Assembly (NCBI GenBank): GCA_024305745.1
Contig: JAHRBS010000002.1
Coordinates: 2,108,001-2,172,000 of the forward strand
DNA from: Polyporus tsugae
Lineage: Eukaryota > Basidiomycota > Agaricomycetes > Polyporales > Polyporaceae
Length of the DNA: 64,000 bases
Reading direction: 5' to 3'
Shown here: one piece after another, positions 1 to 10,400 of the stretch
Position numbering within the stretch: the first letter of the stretch is position 1
How the letters are laid out: each line of letters opens with the position of its first letter
Notes under the pieces: model-generated
Database searches by the model: none
What the model saw: only the letters and a program-made list of their open reading frames with translations
What the model was told of the DNA's origin: nothing
Program-made: the position numbers and the translations under genes

Positions 1-232
1 GAAGTAGAGGATAGATTGGCCTAGACTAGAAGGCAGAGGATGGCAGGGGCTGTTAAGCTGCCTACAGATGATGGGGGAATGAACAAGAGACAGAATCTAA
101 GGTCTCTGAGCCCACATCACAGCCCTTATATACTATACATGACAGGTGCACAGACCACCTTGCTTCAGGGCAGGCTTGGGTACTGATGGCAGGTGAGCCA
201 GTCCAAAAGGAGAACAAAGAGATAAGTACTAT
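1..232 (-). repeat. LTR fragment, unnamed family (left edge)
   Basis: The reverse complement of this stretch matches 26778-27000 nearly base for base. It includes a TATA-like element (TATATAAGG; here on the minus strand at 124-132) followed by a shared leader-like tract. The pair looks like the promoter half of one LTR family. It is cut by the window edge on the left, so I cannot say whether it is a solo LTR or part of an element. Positions 233-340, between it and the gypsy fragment, hold nothing I recognise. Confidence 0.6.
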
Positions 233-340
233 TACATAATGATGACCAGTGTCCAGGCTAGAGTCCGGAAATGGGTGAACCTGGGGTTAGGGTTGGTGGC
301 TGTGACTGTGGTACCAAACGTGGCGCGAAAAACCGTGACA

Positions 341-979
341 ACAACAATGTGCAAGTTAAGGCCGGCGATGAGTGGAAGGCTGCCTTCGTGACCAACCGAG
401 GGCTGTTTGAGCTGAACGTTATGTTCTTTAGGCTAGCCAATTCACCCAGCACATTCTCTGTGCTCATGAATGACATCTTCAAGGACCTCATCATACCCGG
501 CAAAGTCACCATATACCTCGATGACATCCCCATATTCACCGACAATCTCGAGGAACACCGCACATTGGTGCGCGAGGTCCTGAAATGTCTTAAGGAGAAC
601 GACCTGTTCTGCAAGCCAGAGAAGTGCGAGTTCGAACAGCCTAAGGTGGAATACCTCATTGTACTCGTCTCGGAGAACTGCGTAGAGATGGACCCGGTGA
701 AGGTGAAGGGTATCGCAGATTGGCCTGTCCCTCAGAATGCCACAGACGTATGGAAGTTCCGCAGTTTTGCAAACTTCTATTGGCGGTTCATAAAGGACTT
801 TAGTGCCATCTGCCAACCCTTGGATCGCCTCACGGGCAATGCGCCATGGCAATGGGGAGACGAAGAGTAGTCTGCCTTTGACGAGCTCAAGCATTGCTTC
901 ACCAAAAGCCCTGTCCTAACAATCTATGATCCAGACCGCAACACCCACATCGAAGTCGACGCATCTGGCTTCACTACGG
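341..979 (+). pseudogene. Gypsy reverse transcriptase/RNase H fragment
   Basis: This stretch is collinear with 15643-16281 at a constant offset of 15302 and nearly identical to it. It encodes the central part of a Ty3/gypsy reverse transcriptase, including the YLDD catalytic motif near 514, followed by the start of RNase H. Codons upstream of 341 are not homologous to gypsy, so the 5' end is truncated. The frame ends at a TAG at 868-870, shared with the other copy, in the RT-RNase H connection. Unlike the other copy, it keeps a tryptophan codon (TGG) where that copy has TGA. It is cut at 979 by a copia-1 LTR. The fragment is not functional. Confidence 0.85.
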
Positions 980-1061
980 TGTTGAAGTCGGTGCTGTAGC
1001 GCGCGCTCCTTTGACCGCGCCAAGTCCCGCTTCGCACCATACATACTGCGTACTGTACCCT
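980..1061 (+). repeat. Copia-1 LTR, first 82 bp only
   Basis: These are nucleotides 1-82 of the 427-bp copia-1 LTR, starting TGTTG directly after the target TACGG (975-979). It ends in ACCCT (1057-1061), where the minus-strand copia-1 begins. This is the left part of the 5' LTR of the plus-strand element; the rest of that LTR resumes at 6836. ACCCT therefore behaves as the target-site duplication of the minus element that broke this LTR. Confidence 0.85.
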
Positions 1062-1488
1062 TGTTAGCTGCAGTGCGCCTCAGAGCGGTCACAATGGCCT
1101 AAGTCGAGCTCTAAGAAGTCTATCATTAACAGGAAGCTAAACTACTCACCTAAGTCGAGCTCTAAGAAGTCTAAGGACAACAGAGCTCGACAGAGGCGAG
1201 GTGACAGCGCACTGAGCATGTGCTAGGCAGCTCACATGACCCTACACTAACTGGCGCCGTTCTGGCGCCGAAAGGACGAGAAATGCCTAAGGTAGAGTCC
1301 ACTCTAGAGAGGGGATCAGATCTACACTAAACCGAGTCATTGAGTAAGAATATGGTATATCTCTATGAGAACGCGGAATCTAAGAATGTGGAAAATACCA
1401 GAGGGTAGGGTACAGTACGCAATATGTATGGTACGAAGCGGGACTTGGCGCGGTCAAAGGAGCGCGCGCTATAGCACCGACTTCAACA
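1062..1488 (-). repeat. Copia-1 3' LTR (minus copy)
   Basis: A complete 427-bp LTR, TGTTG...TAACA in element orientation. It shares at least six substitutions with the 3' LTR of the plus copy (12106-12532) that are absent from both 5' LTRs, mostly C/T or G/A transitions. It contains two direct copies of a 23-bp unit (beginning GACTTCTTAGAGC in element orientation) and a GGCGCC-AGAAC-GGCGCC element. Confidence 0.85.
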
Positions 1489-1503
1489 CTCCCCCCTGAC
1501 TAG

Positions 1504-4500
1504 TCAAGTCCCCAATCCAAGCATCTTCACCATCTCAAGCACCTTTGGCCTGGGCAGTGACTTGGTGAGGATGTCAGCTGGCATGTGTGAGGTGCGCAGA
1601 TGGACCACCTCAATGCGACCCTTGGCCACCTCATCTCGCAGCCAGTAGAAGCGCAGATCAAGGTGCTTCATCCGCCCATGGTGCTCAGGGTTTTTCGCCA
1701 CAGACAGCGCAGACAGGTTGTCAATGCGAAGCGTCGAGGCAGAGGAAACATCAAACCCAAACTCTGTAAACAGATTGCGCAACCAGAGGATCTCCTGGCC
1801 ACACGAGACAGCTGCGATGAACTCCGCCTCGGTGGTAGACAGAGCGACAAGGGACTGAAGACGACTCGACCAAGAAATTGCACCTGTGCCCATCTTGATC
1901 ACATAGCCAGAGGTCGAGCGACCTGTGTCAGGGCAGCCAGCGTGGTCTGCATCGGTGTAGGAGGTGAAGAGCTCTGGCTCAGACAAGGGGGAGTAGGTGA
2001 GCTTGTAGTCGAGTGTGCCCTTGATGTAGCGGAACAGGTGCTTGACTGCCTTCCAGTGCGTAATGCCAGGGTTCTGGGAGAAGCGTGCGAGGTTGCCCAC
2101 AGTGCGAGCAATGTCTGGGCACGTTGCAACGGCGAGGTAGAAGAGAGAACCAACCGCTTGGCCATAGGGAATGTCCTGCATGTCGCGGATGTCTGCCTTG
2201 GATGTTGGAGCCATGTCTGCGCTGAGACGGAGGCCAGGGTCCATGGGGGTGCTGACTGGGTCGCAGTTGGTGAAGCCATATCGCTCAAGGATGTCGAGGG
2301 CATACTGGCGCTGCGAGATCGACAGGGCACGCTTGGAGTGGTCGTGCTCAATCTTGACACCCAGGAGCCACGACGTTGGCCCCAGGTCGCGCAGCTTGAA
2401 GTGCTTGCGCAGGTCGTCCTTGACACGCTGAATCGCAGACTTGTCCTTGCCAGCAATGGTGATGTCGTCAACGAAGACAGGGATAATGAGACGCACCCCA
2501 TCGCGCAGATACACCCAGACACTGTGCTCACAGGTCAGTCGCTCAAAGCCCAGCTTCCCAAGCACCTCGTCGAGCTTCTCATGCCAGCAGCAGCCAGCCT
2601 GCTTGAGGCCATAGAGAGCCTTGCGAAGGCGCCACACCCACTCAGGAGTCTTGTCCTCAAAGCCCTCAGGCTGGCGCATGTAGACCTCCTCCTTGAGCTC
2701 GCCGTTGAGGTAGGCAGAGGAGATGTCCACCAACTCAAGCTCGAGGTCCTCAAGCCCAGCGAGAGCGAGGATGGCTCGAATCGACGCCCACTTTGGTGTA
2801 GGAGCAAAGGTCTCGTTGTACTCGAAGCCAGGACGCTGGGAGAAGCCCTTGGCGACGAGGCGACCCTTGTACCGCTCGATGGAGCCATCTGCATTGCGCT
2901 TGACGCGGAAGACCCAGCGGGAGCCAATGGCCTTGCGACCTGGAGGGAGGAGGACGAGTTCGAAGGTGCCATTCTCGACGAGGGACTGGATTTCATCCTG
3001 GGCAGCCTTGAGCCACCTGGCACGCTCGTCTGCATCGAGTTCCATGACCTCTGCGATCGACCTGGGCTCACCCAAGTGCTCCTGGTTTGCCTTCGACGCA
3101 TGCTCGACCACAGACTCGAATGCGACCTCGAGGGCCTCGTCATAGGTCAGGTAGTCGTAGTGCTGGCCAGAGTAGACGTCCTCGATGCCAGCCATCATCG
3201 CATGGAGTGCGTCTTCGCCACTGCCATCGTCGCGACCTAGGCAGTCGAGTTCGTCGTCTGAGGATGTGGGACTCGGTGGGGGCGACATGGAGCGAGGAGC
3301 GAAGGGATTGACACGAGGTGGGGGAGCTTGGTTGTCGACTGGTGCGTCGATAAGGGGATCTGGCGAGGAGGAGTCGCGCTGTGGTGGTCCAGGTGATGCA
3401 GCAGGTGGAGCAGGTGATGCAGAGCGAATGCGAAGACGCTGTAGAACGAGGTTCTGGCGTTCAAGCTCTCTGTTGTTGAGGGAACCCTGGTAGCGAGAAG
3501 AGCGCGATGGGAGCTGTTTGCGAGCGAGTGCAGGGTAGGGCCTGAAGCCACCGTCGCCTTGGGCCTGCTGGTGGATCGATGGTGCCCGAGGATGAACTGC
3601 AGGGGCTGGAGGCGGTGATGGAGGCGCATGAGCGATGGCTGGAGCGCGTGGAGGAGCCTGTGGAGGTGCAGGAGGTTGCACACGAGGAGGCAAAGGCGCA
3701 GGTGGAGATGGTGAACGCTGTGGGGACTGCTGACGCGGTGGTGCAGCTGGTGGGGGTGCGATTTGCGGCGCAGGAGGTGCAGGAGGTGCAGGATCATCCC
3801 AGTCGTCATCTCCCCCTTGATCATGCAGCTCTGGCACATCTGGGGCATCGTCCTGAGGTGGTGCGTCCGCACCTGTGTCCTCTGACGCTCCAGGGACGTC
3901 CACATCGTCGAGGGGCAGGCCAAAGACGTTGATGAAGGGCGAGTTGCCTGGGAAGCACTGTTCGTCAAACACAGCATGCGACGAGATGATGATCTTCTTC
4001 GCAGCAGGGTCCCAGAATCGCCAGGCTTTTGTGCCCTCAGGGTAGCCAATGAAGATGCACTTCCTCGTGTGGGGCTGCAGCGCTTTGCGATCCTTCTTGC
4101 GAATAAGGACATAGGCCAGGCAGCCAAAGACGCGGAAGTAGGACACGTCAGGCTTGCGCCCATCGCCCTTCCAAGCGGTGTAGGGGATGCCACCATCGAG
4201 CGCAGAGGTGGGCATGCGGTTGCGTGTGTGGACAAAGGTAGAGACAGCATGGCCCCAGAACGAAGGAGGCAGCTTGGCCTGTGCGAGGAGAGCGGTGGCA
4301 CCCTCAGACGTCGTCCTGTTAGCTCGCTCTGCAACGCCATTCTGGTGGGGCTCGTCTGGTTCTGTGTGCTGCCTGTGGATGCCGTGTTCTGCACAGTAGT
4401 CGATGAACTCCTGGCCCATGTACTCGCCGCCCTTGTCATCGCGTGTGGCCTTGATGCGCAGGCCTAGGCAATTCTCAGCATATGCCTTGAACACCTTGAA

Positions 4501-6186
4501 CGCAGCAAAGGCGTCGCTCTTGAGCTTGAGGTAAGCCATGGCCCAGAATCGCGTCGCGTCGTCGACAAAGACCATCCAGTACTGGTAGCCCTCAGCGGTG
4601 CGCACTGGGAGCTTGCCCTTGAGGTCGGTGTGGACCAGGGCCAGGCAAACGAGCCTCCTGGAGGCGAAGCGAGGGATGGGATGGCGATTGAGCTTGCCAG
4701 CAAGGCAGGGCTCGCAGATCGCGTCAGGTGCGTGCTGGGAGCGGATCCTGAGCCCCTGGACAAGCTCCTTGCGAATTGCAGAGTGCAGATCGTCGAGGTT
4801 GACGTGTGAGCAGCGCTGGTGCCAGAGTGCGAGGTCCTCGCTGCTGGTGGTCGATGCAGAGAGTGCTGTTGTCGATTGGGGGATAGTGCGACCAAGGAGG
4901 TAGCCCACATTGTGTGCATTGACCTGGGCCTCAAAGCGAAGCTCCCCCTGGTGGTAGAACAGCGCAGAGGACACGCGCAACTTGACAGCGTAGCCCTTCT
5001 CGCGCGTGAGGTGGAAAACAGACAGTAGATTGCTAGCAAGCGCAGGGACATGCAAGACGTCGTGTAGTACAACAGCAGGTGGTAAAACGCCGCCCCTCTC
5101 CTCAGGCTGGAAGACCACAGACCCTAAACCCGCTGAGTAGACAATGTGCGAGTTGGCGAGTCGAATGGGGATGGTGTGGGGCAAGTAGGAGCGAAACCAG
5201 TGGCGGTGGGGCGTCATGTGTGCAGAAGCACCTGTGTCAGTGTTCCAGTTAGCAGCAGCAGGGGTGGAGAGCCAGGACGAGCGATCTGAGGCAGAGAGGA
5301 GGGCAGAGGCGCAACCAGCACTCACAGTAGCCGCCCCAGCGGACTCCTGGGGTTTGGTCTGTGTCCCAGGCGCGGTGTTCGACAAGCTGGAGGCCTCAGA
5401 GGCTTCCTGCTTGCGCTGGCCGCGCTGGGAGCAAAACTGGGTGCGCTGGGTCGTCCTGTCCTTCGCCTTTGCGCTGGCATCGCGTTTGCTGAAGCACTGG
5501 TCCTCCGAGTGGTTGGGGCGACCACAGAATGTGCAGGAGACCTGCGACGCGACATTGGAGAGGGCTGGGGTCGACGACAAGGCACCAGGCTGGTTTTCGA
5601 GCGCAATGAACATCTCCTGGAGCTTGTCCAGCGTCAGGGAGTCGTCGAGGAGCAGGGTCTGGCGCAGGGAGGTGTATTCCACAGGCAGGGCACGGATGAG
5701 GGCCATGAGGACGAGCTCATCGTCGAGCTGGGTGATGGAGAAGGTGGCAGGACGAAGGGCCTTCATGTCCGACTTGAGCTGGACTGCTCGCATCGATAGG
5801 GAGGACAGGGACTCATCCTCACTCTTGCAGAGGCTCAGGAGCACGTTGTAGGTGTTAAACCTCGTACCTGGTCGCTTCTGCATGTGCACAGACTCCAGCT
5901 TCGCCCACATGGCAACAGGATCGTCCCTGATGGCCTCCAGGTGTGTCTGCTGCTCCCTCTCCACACAACTCCATAGCTCCCCAGCTGCCAAATCCACCCT
6001 GTTGTCGAAATCGCGCAGATCACGTCGTTCTCCAGCGTCCAGGGGTGCGACGAAGGCAGGCCTGGTCTCAGTACCCTGGATGATGCGCAGGGCACCGAGG
6101 ATGCGAAGCCTGGCCTCCATGTCGAGTCGCCATTGCTGGTAGTTGCGATTGGAGAGCTTGGGGAAGGTTGCAGCGGGTGGCGCCAT
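1504..6186 (-). CDS. Copia-1 Gag-Pol polyprotein (minus copy)
   Basis: A single uninterrupted frame encodes Gag, aspartic protease, integrase, reverse transcriptase and RNase H, in the copia order (integrase before RT). The frame is open back to an ATG at 6294. I prefer the ATG at 6186, which starts MAPPAATFPKLS, just before the conserved Gag NYQQW region. Domains match the plus copy: a CCHC knuckle, protease DTGAS, an HHCC-DDE integrase, RT with FVDD, and RNase H with TDADHAG. The only coding changes I saw between the copies are a Cys codon here for Arg (QAG[C/R]CWH in RT, near 2588) and one silent change. The Arg is in a well-conserved copia RT motif, so this copy may be weakened. A long proline-rich spacer separates integrase from RT. 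Confidence 0.9.
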   Translation of the reverse strand: MAPPAATFPKLSNRNYQQWRLDMEARLRILGALRIIQGTETRPAFVAPLDAGERRDLRDFDNRVDLAAGELWSCVEREQQTHLEAIRDDPVAMWAKLESVHMQKRPGTRFNTYNVLLSLCKSEDESLSSLSMRAVQLKSDMKALRPATFSITQLDDELVLMALIRALPVEYTSLRQTLLLDDSLTLDKLQEMFIALENQPGALSSTPALSNVASQVSCTFCGRPNHSEDQCFSKRDASAKAKDRTTQRTQFCSQRGQRKQEASEASSLSNTAPGTQTKPQESAGAATVSAGCASALLSASDRSSWLSTPAAANWNTDTGASAHMTPHRHWFRSYLPHTIPIRLANSHIVYSAGLGSVVFQPEERGGVLPPAVVLHDVLHVPALASNLLSVFHLTREKGYAVKLRVSSALFYHQGELRFEAQVNAHNVGYLLGRTIPQSTTALSASTTSSEDLALWHQRCSHVNLDDLHSAIRKELVQGLRIRSQHAPDAICEPCLAGKLNRHPIPRFASRRLVCLALVHTDLKGKLPVRTAEGYQYWMVFVDDATRFWAMAYLKLKSDAFAAFKVFKAYAENCLGLRIKATRDDKGGEYMGQEFIDYCAEHGIHRQHTEPDEPHQNGVAERANRTTSEGATALLAQAKLPPSFWGHAVSTFVHTRNRMPTSALDGGIPYTAWKGDGRKPDVSYFRVFGCLAYVLIRKKDRKALQPHTRKCIFIGYPEGTKAWRFWDPAAKKIIISSHAVFDEQCFPGNSPFINVFGLPLDDVDVPGASEDTGADAPPQDDAPDVPELHDQGGDDDWDDPAPPAPPAPQIAPPPAAPPRQQSPQRSPSPPAPLPPRVQPPAPPQAPPRAPAIAHAPPSPPPAPAVHPRAPSIHQQAQGDGGFRPYPALARKQLPSRSSRYQGSLNNRELERQNLVLQRLRIRSASPAPPAASPGPPQRDSSSPDPLIDAPVDNQAPPPRVNPFAPRSMSPPPSPTSSDDELDCLGRDDGSGEDALHAMMAGIEDVYSGQHYDYLTYDEALEVAFESVVEHASKANQEHLGEPRSIAEVMELDADERARWLKAAQDEIQSLVENGTFELVLLPPGRKAIGSRWVFRVKRNADGSIERYKGRLVAKGFSQRPGFEYNETFAPTPKWASIRAILALAGLEDLELELVDISSAYLNGELKEEVYMRQPEGFEDKTPEWVWRLRKALYGLKQAGCCWHEKLDEVLGKLGFERLTCEHSVWVYLRDGVRLIIPVFVDDITIAGKDKSAIQRVKDDLRKHFKLRDLGPTSWLLGVKIEHDHSKRALSISQRQYALDILERYGFTNCDPVSTPMDPGLRLSADMAPTSKADIRDMQDIPYGQAVGSLFYLAVATCPDIARTVGNLARFSQNPGITHWKAVKHLFRYIKGTLDYKLTYSPLSEPELFTSYTDADHAGCPDTGRSTSGYVIKMGTGAISWSSRLQSLVALSTTEAEFIAAVSCGQEILWLRNLFTEFGFDVSSASTLRIDNLSALSVAKNPEHHGRMKHLDLRFYWLRDEVAKGRIEVVHLRTSHMPADILTKSLPRPKVLEMVKMLGLGT

Positions 6187-6391
6187 GGTGGAGGGGTGGT
6201 GACGTGGCACGCGACGAGTGAGCGAAACAACGAAGCGAGGGGACGAAAACTGAGTGCAGGGGCGAGGAAAGATGGAAAGAGGGTCCCAGAGCAAAGATTG
6301 AGAGAAGCAGAGGATGCAGAGATGGAAGGGAGGCTAGGGGAGGCTGTAGAGCAATTGGACAGGCAGGGATGGACGTTTTGAGGCGGTCAGA

Positions 6392-6408
6392 GCGCAGGGC
6401 TCATAACC
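6392..6408 (-). other. Primer-binding site, half initiator-tRNA type
   Basis: Next to the 5' LTR, the plus strand reads GCGCAGGGCTCATAACC. CTCATAA is the anticodon loop (CAU) of initiator tRNA-Met with its stem. The site therefore pairs with the 3' end of a 5' tRNA half cut in the anticodon loop, the priming mode known from Ty5 and copia hemiviruses. Confidence 0.75.
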
Positions 6409-6758
6409 TATTGGCTGCAGTGCGCCTCAGAGCGGTCACAATGGCCTAAGTCGAGCTCTAAGAAGTCTGTCATTAACAGGAAGCTAAACTACTCACCTAA
6501 GTCGAGCTCTAAGAAGTCTAAGGACAACAGAGCTCGACAGAGGCGAGGTGACAGCGCACTGAGCATGTGCTAGGCAGCTCACATGACCCTACACTAACTG
6601 GCGCCGTTCTGGCGCCGAAAGGACGAGAAATGCCTAAGGTAGAGTCCACTCTAGAGAGGGGATCAGATCTACACTAAACCGAGTCATTGAGTAAGAGTAT
6701 GGTATATCTCTATGAGAACGCAGAATCTAGGAATGTGGAAAATACCAGAGGGTAGGGT
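6409..6758 (-). repeat. Copia-1 5' LTR (minus copy), truncated to 350 bp
   Basis: LTR nucleotides 427 down to 78. It stops at AGGGT (6754-6758), the reverse complement of the ACCCT that opens the right arm. The missing 77 nucleotides are directly adjacent but in the opposite orientation (6759-6835). Confidence 0.85.
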
Positions 6759-6835
6759 TGTTGAAGTCGGTGCTGTAGCGCGCGCTCCTTTGACCGCGCC
6801 AAGTCCCGCTTCGCACCATACATACTGCGTACTGT
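6759..6835. other. 77-bp palindrome spacer in flipped orientation
   Basis: LTR nucleotides 1-77, in plus orientation, between the two 5697-bp arms. If the spacer is turned around, the left side becomes a complete minus-strand LTR ending CAACA, followed by ACCCT and the rest of the plus LTR. That is exactly the product of a minus element inserting at LTR position 82 with a 5-bp duplication. As written, the spacer instead completes the plus 5' LTR. It has therefore either been inverted by recombination between the arms or been placed in the wrong orientation during assembly. Confidence 0.75.
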
Positions 6836-7185
6836 ACCCTACCCTCTGGTATTTTCCACATTCCTAGATTCTGCGTTCTCATAGAGATATACCATACTCT
6901 TACTCAATGACTCGGTTTAGTGTAGATCTGATCCCCTCTCTAGAGTGGACTCTACCTTAGGCATTTCTCGTCCTTTCGGCGCCAGAACGGCGCCAGTTAG
7001 TGTAGGGTCATGTGAGCTGCCTAGCACATGCTCAGTGCGCTGTCACCTCGCCTCTGTCGAGCTCTGTTGTCCTTAGACTTCTTAGAGCTCGACTTAGGTG
7101 AGTAGTTTAGCTTCCTGTTAATGACAGACTTCTTAGAGCTCGACTTAGGCCATTGTGACCGCTCTGAGGCGCACTGCAGCCAATA
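6759..7185 (+). repeat. Copia-1 5' LTR (plus copy as written)
   Basis: 427 bp, starting TGTTG and ending CAATA. It contains GGCGCC-AGAAC-GGCGCC at 6978-6994 and two copies of a 23-bp direct repeat in its 3' third. The first 77 bp are the palindrome spacer. Confidence 0.85.
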
Positions 7186-7202
7186 GGTTATGAGCCCTGC
7201 GC
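7186..7202 (+). other. Primer-binding site, half initiator-tRNA type
   Basis: GGTTATGAGCCCTGCGC directly follows the LTR. It is complementary to the anticodon stem and loop of initiator tRNA-Met, not to a CCA end, which points to priming by a cleaved tRNA half as in hemiviruses. The mirror copy and the unrelated copia-2 element have the equivalent site. Confidence 0.75.
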
Positions 7203-7407
7203 TCTGACCGCCTCAAAACGTCCATCCCTGCCTGTCCAATTGCTCTACAGCCTCCCCTAGCCTCCCTTCCATCTCTGCATCCTCTGCTTCTCTCAATCTT
7301 TGCTCTGGGACCCTCTTTCCATCTTTCCTCGCCCCTGCACTCAGTTTTCGTCCCCTCGCTTCGTTGTTTCGCTCACTCGTCGCGTGCCACGTCACCACCC
7401 CTCCACC

Positions 7408-10400
7408 ATGGCGCCACCCGCTGCAACCTTCCCCAAGCTCTCCAATCGCAACTACCAGCAATGGCGACTCGACATGGAGGCCAGGCTTCGCATCCTCGGT
7501 GCCCTGCGCATCATCCAGGGTACTGAGACCAGGCCTGCCTTCGTCGCACCCCTGGACGCTGGAGAACGACGTGATCTGCGCGATTTCGACAACAGGGTGG
7601 ATTTGGCAGCTGGGGAGCTATGGAGTTGTGTGGAGAGGGAGCAGCAGACACACCTGGAGGCCATCAGGGACGATCCTGTTGCCATGTGGGCGAAGCTGGA
7701 GTCTGTGCACATGCAGAAGCGACCAGGTACGAGGTTTAACACCTACAACGTGCTCCTGAGCCTCTGCAAGAGTGAGGATGAGTCCCTGTCCTCCCTATCG
7801 ATGCGAGCAGTCCAGCTCAAGTCGGACATGAAGGCCCTTCGTCCTGCCACCTTCTCCATCACCCAGCTCGACGATGAGCTCGTCCTCATGGCCCTCATCC
7901 GTGCCCTGCCTGTGGAATACACCTCCCTGCGCCAGACCCTGCTCCTCGACGACTCCCTGACGCTGGACAAGCTCCAGGAGATGTTCATTGCGCTCGAAAA
8001 CCAGCCTGGTGCCTTGTCGTCGACCCCAGCCCTCTCCAATGTCGCGTCGCAGGTCTCCTGCACATTCTGTGGTCGCCCCAACCACTCGGAGGACCAGTGC
8101 TTCAGCAAACGCGATGCCAGCGCAAAGGCGAAGGACAGGACGACCCAGCGCACCCAGTTTTGCTCCCAGCGCGGCCAGCGCAAGCAGGAAGCCTCTGAGG
8201 CCTCCAGCTTGTCGAACACCGCGCCTGGGACACAGACCAAACCCCAGGAGTCCGCTGGGGCGGCTACTGTGAGTGCTGGTTGCGCCTCTGCCCTCCTCTC
8301 TGCCTCAGATCGCTCGTCCTGGCTCTCCACCCCTGCTGCTGCTAACTGGAACACTGACACAGGTGCTTCTGCACACATGACGCCCCACCGCCACTGGTTT
8401 CGCTCCTACTTGCCCCACACCATCCCCATTCGACTCGCCAACTCGCACATTGTCTACTCAGCGGGTTTAGGGTCTGTGGTCTTCCAGCCTGAGGAGAGGG
8501 GCGGCGTTTTACCACCTGCTGTTGTACTACACGACGTCTTGCATGTCCCTGCGCTTGCTAGCAATCTACTGTCTGTTTTCCACCTCACGCGCGAGAAGGG
8601 CTACGCTGTCAAGTTGCGCGTGTCCTCTGCGCTGTTCTACCACCAGGGGGAGCTTCGCTTTGAGGCCCAGGTCAATGCACACAATGTGGGCTACCTCCTT
8701 GGTCGCACTATCCCCCAATCGACAACAGCACTCTCTGCATCGACCACCAGCAGCGAGGACCTCGCACTCTGGCACCAGCGCTGCTCACACGTCAACCTCG
8801 ACGATCTGCACTCTGCAATTCGCAAGGAGCTTGTCCAGGGGCTCAGGATCCGCTCCCAGCACGCACCTGACGCGATCTGCGAGCCCTGCCTTGCTGGCAA
8901 GCTCAATCGCCATCCCATCCCTCGCTTCGCCTCCAGGAGGCTCGTTTGCCTGGCCCTGGTCCACACCGACCTCAAGGGCAAGCTCCCAGTGCGCACCGCT
9001 GAGGGCTACCAGTACTGGATGGTCTTTGTCGACGACGCGACGCGATTCTGGGCCATGGCTTACCTCAAGCTCAAGAGCGACGCCTTTGCTGCGTTCAAGG
9101 TGTTCAAGGCATATGCTGAGAATTGCCTAGGCCTGCGCATCAAGGCCACACGCGATGACAAGGGCGGCGAGTACATGGGCCAGGAGTTCATCGACTACTG
9201 TGCAGAACACGGCATCCACAGGCAGCACACAGAACCAGACGAGCCCCACCAGAATGGCGTTGCAGAGCGAGCTAACAGGACGACGTCTGAGGGTGCCACC
9301 GCTCTCCTCGCACAGGCCAAGCTGCCTCCTTCGTTCTGGGGCCATGCTGTCTCTACCTTTGTCCACACACGCAACCGCATGCCCACCTCTGCGCTCGATG
9401 GTGGCATCCCCTACACCGCTTGGAAGGGCGATGGGCGCAAGCCTGACGTGTCCTACTTCCGCGTCTTTGGCTGCCTGGCCTATGTCCTTATTCGCAAGAA
9501 GGATCGCAAAGCGCTGCAGCCCCACACGAGGAAGTGCATCTTCATTGGCTACCCTGAGGGCACAAAAGCCTGGCGATTCTGGGACCCTGCTGCGAAGAAG
9601 ATCATCATCTCGTCGCATGCTGTGTTTGACGAACAGTGCTTCCCAGGCAACTCGCCCTTCATCAACGTCTTTGGCCTGCCCCTCGACGATGTGGACGTCC
9701 CTGGAGCGTCAGAGGACACAGGTGCGGACGCACCACCTCAGGACGATGCCCCAGATGTGCCAGAGCTGCATGATCAAGGGGGAGATGACGACTGGGATGA
9801 TCCTGCACCTCCTGCACCTCCTGCGCCGCAAATCGCACCCCCACCAGCTGCACCACCGCGTCAGCAGTCCCCACAGCGTTCACCATCTCCACCTGCGCCT
9901 TTGCCTCCTCGTGTGCAACCTCCTGCACCTCCACAGGCTCCTCCACGCGCTCCAGCCATCGCTCATGCGCCTCCATCACCGCCTCCAGCCCCTGCAGTTC
10001 ATCCTCGGGCACCATCGATCCACCAGCAGGCCCAAGGCGACGGTGGCTTCAGGCCCTACCCTGCACTCGCTCGCAAACAGCTCCCATCGCGCTCTTCTCG
10101 CTACCAGGGTTCCCTCAACAACAGAGAGCTTGAACGCCAGAACCTCGTTCTACAGCGTCTTCGCATTCGCTCTGCATCACCTGCTCCACCTGCTGCATCA
10201 CCTGGACCACCACAGCGCGACTCCTCCTCGCCAGATCCCCTTATCGACGCACCAGTCGACAACCAAGCTCCCCCACCTCGTGTCAATCCCTTCGCTCCTC
10301 GCTCCATGTCGCCCCCACCGAGTCCCACATCCTCAGACGACGAACTCGACTGCCTAGGTCGCGACGATGGCAGTGGCGAAGACGCACTCCATGCGATGAT

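Larger units (their letters stand above)
1062..6758 (-). mobile_element. Copia-1 LTR retrotransposon, minus copy (left palindrome arm)
   Basis: This Ty1/copia-type element reads right to left: 5' LTR 6409-6758 (lacking its first 77 bp, which lie flipped at 6759-6835), primer-binding site 6392-6408, polyprotein gene, polypurine tract 1489-1500, and 3' LTR 1062-1488 (427 bp). It is the mirror image of 6836-12532: coordinates x and 13594-x correspond across the full 5697 bp with no net indel. Its 3' LTR ends TAACA, whereas the mirror copy ends CAATA. It is flanked on the left by ACCCT, which also begins the right arm at 6836-6840, consistent with a 5-bp target duplication inside a copia-1 LTR. 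Confidence 0.9.

Noticed and set aside
1600..3240. 546-codon open frame on the plus strand inside the copia-1 RT region (mirror at 10354-11994)
   Set aside because: It is antisense to the copia RT/RNase H frame, has no domain-like sequence, and exists only because the coding strand is GC-rich and intact. It is a shadow frame.
6970..7180. Possible CRISPR-like repeat-spacer pattern from the two 23-bp repeats in the copia-1 LTR
   Set aside because: There are only two repeat units, always inside an LTR, in a eukaryote. This is LTR substructure.
9155..10357. 400-codon frame overlapping copia-1 integrase and the proline-rich linker
   Set aside because: It is an alternate frame of the polyprotein with Ser/His/Arg-biased composition produced by the repeats in the linker. 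There is no family similarity.
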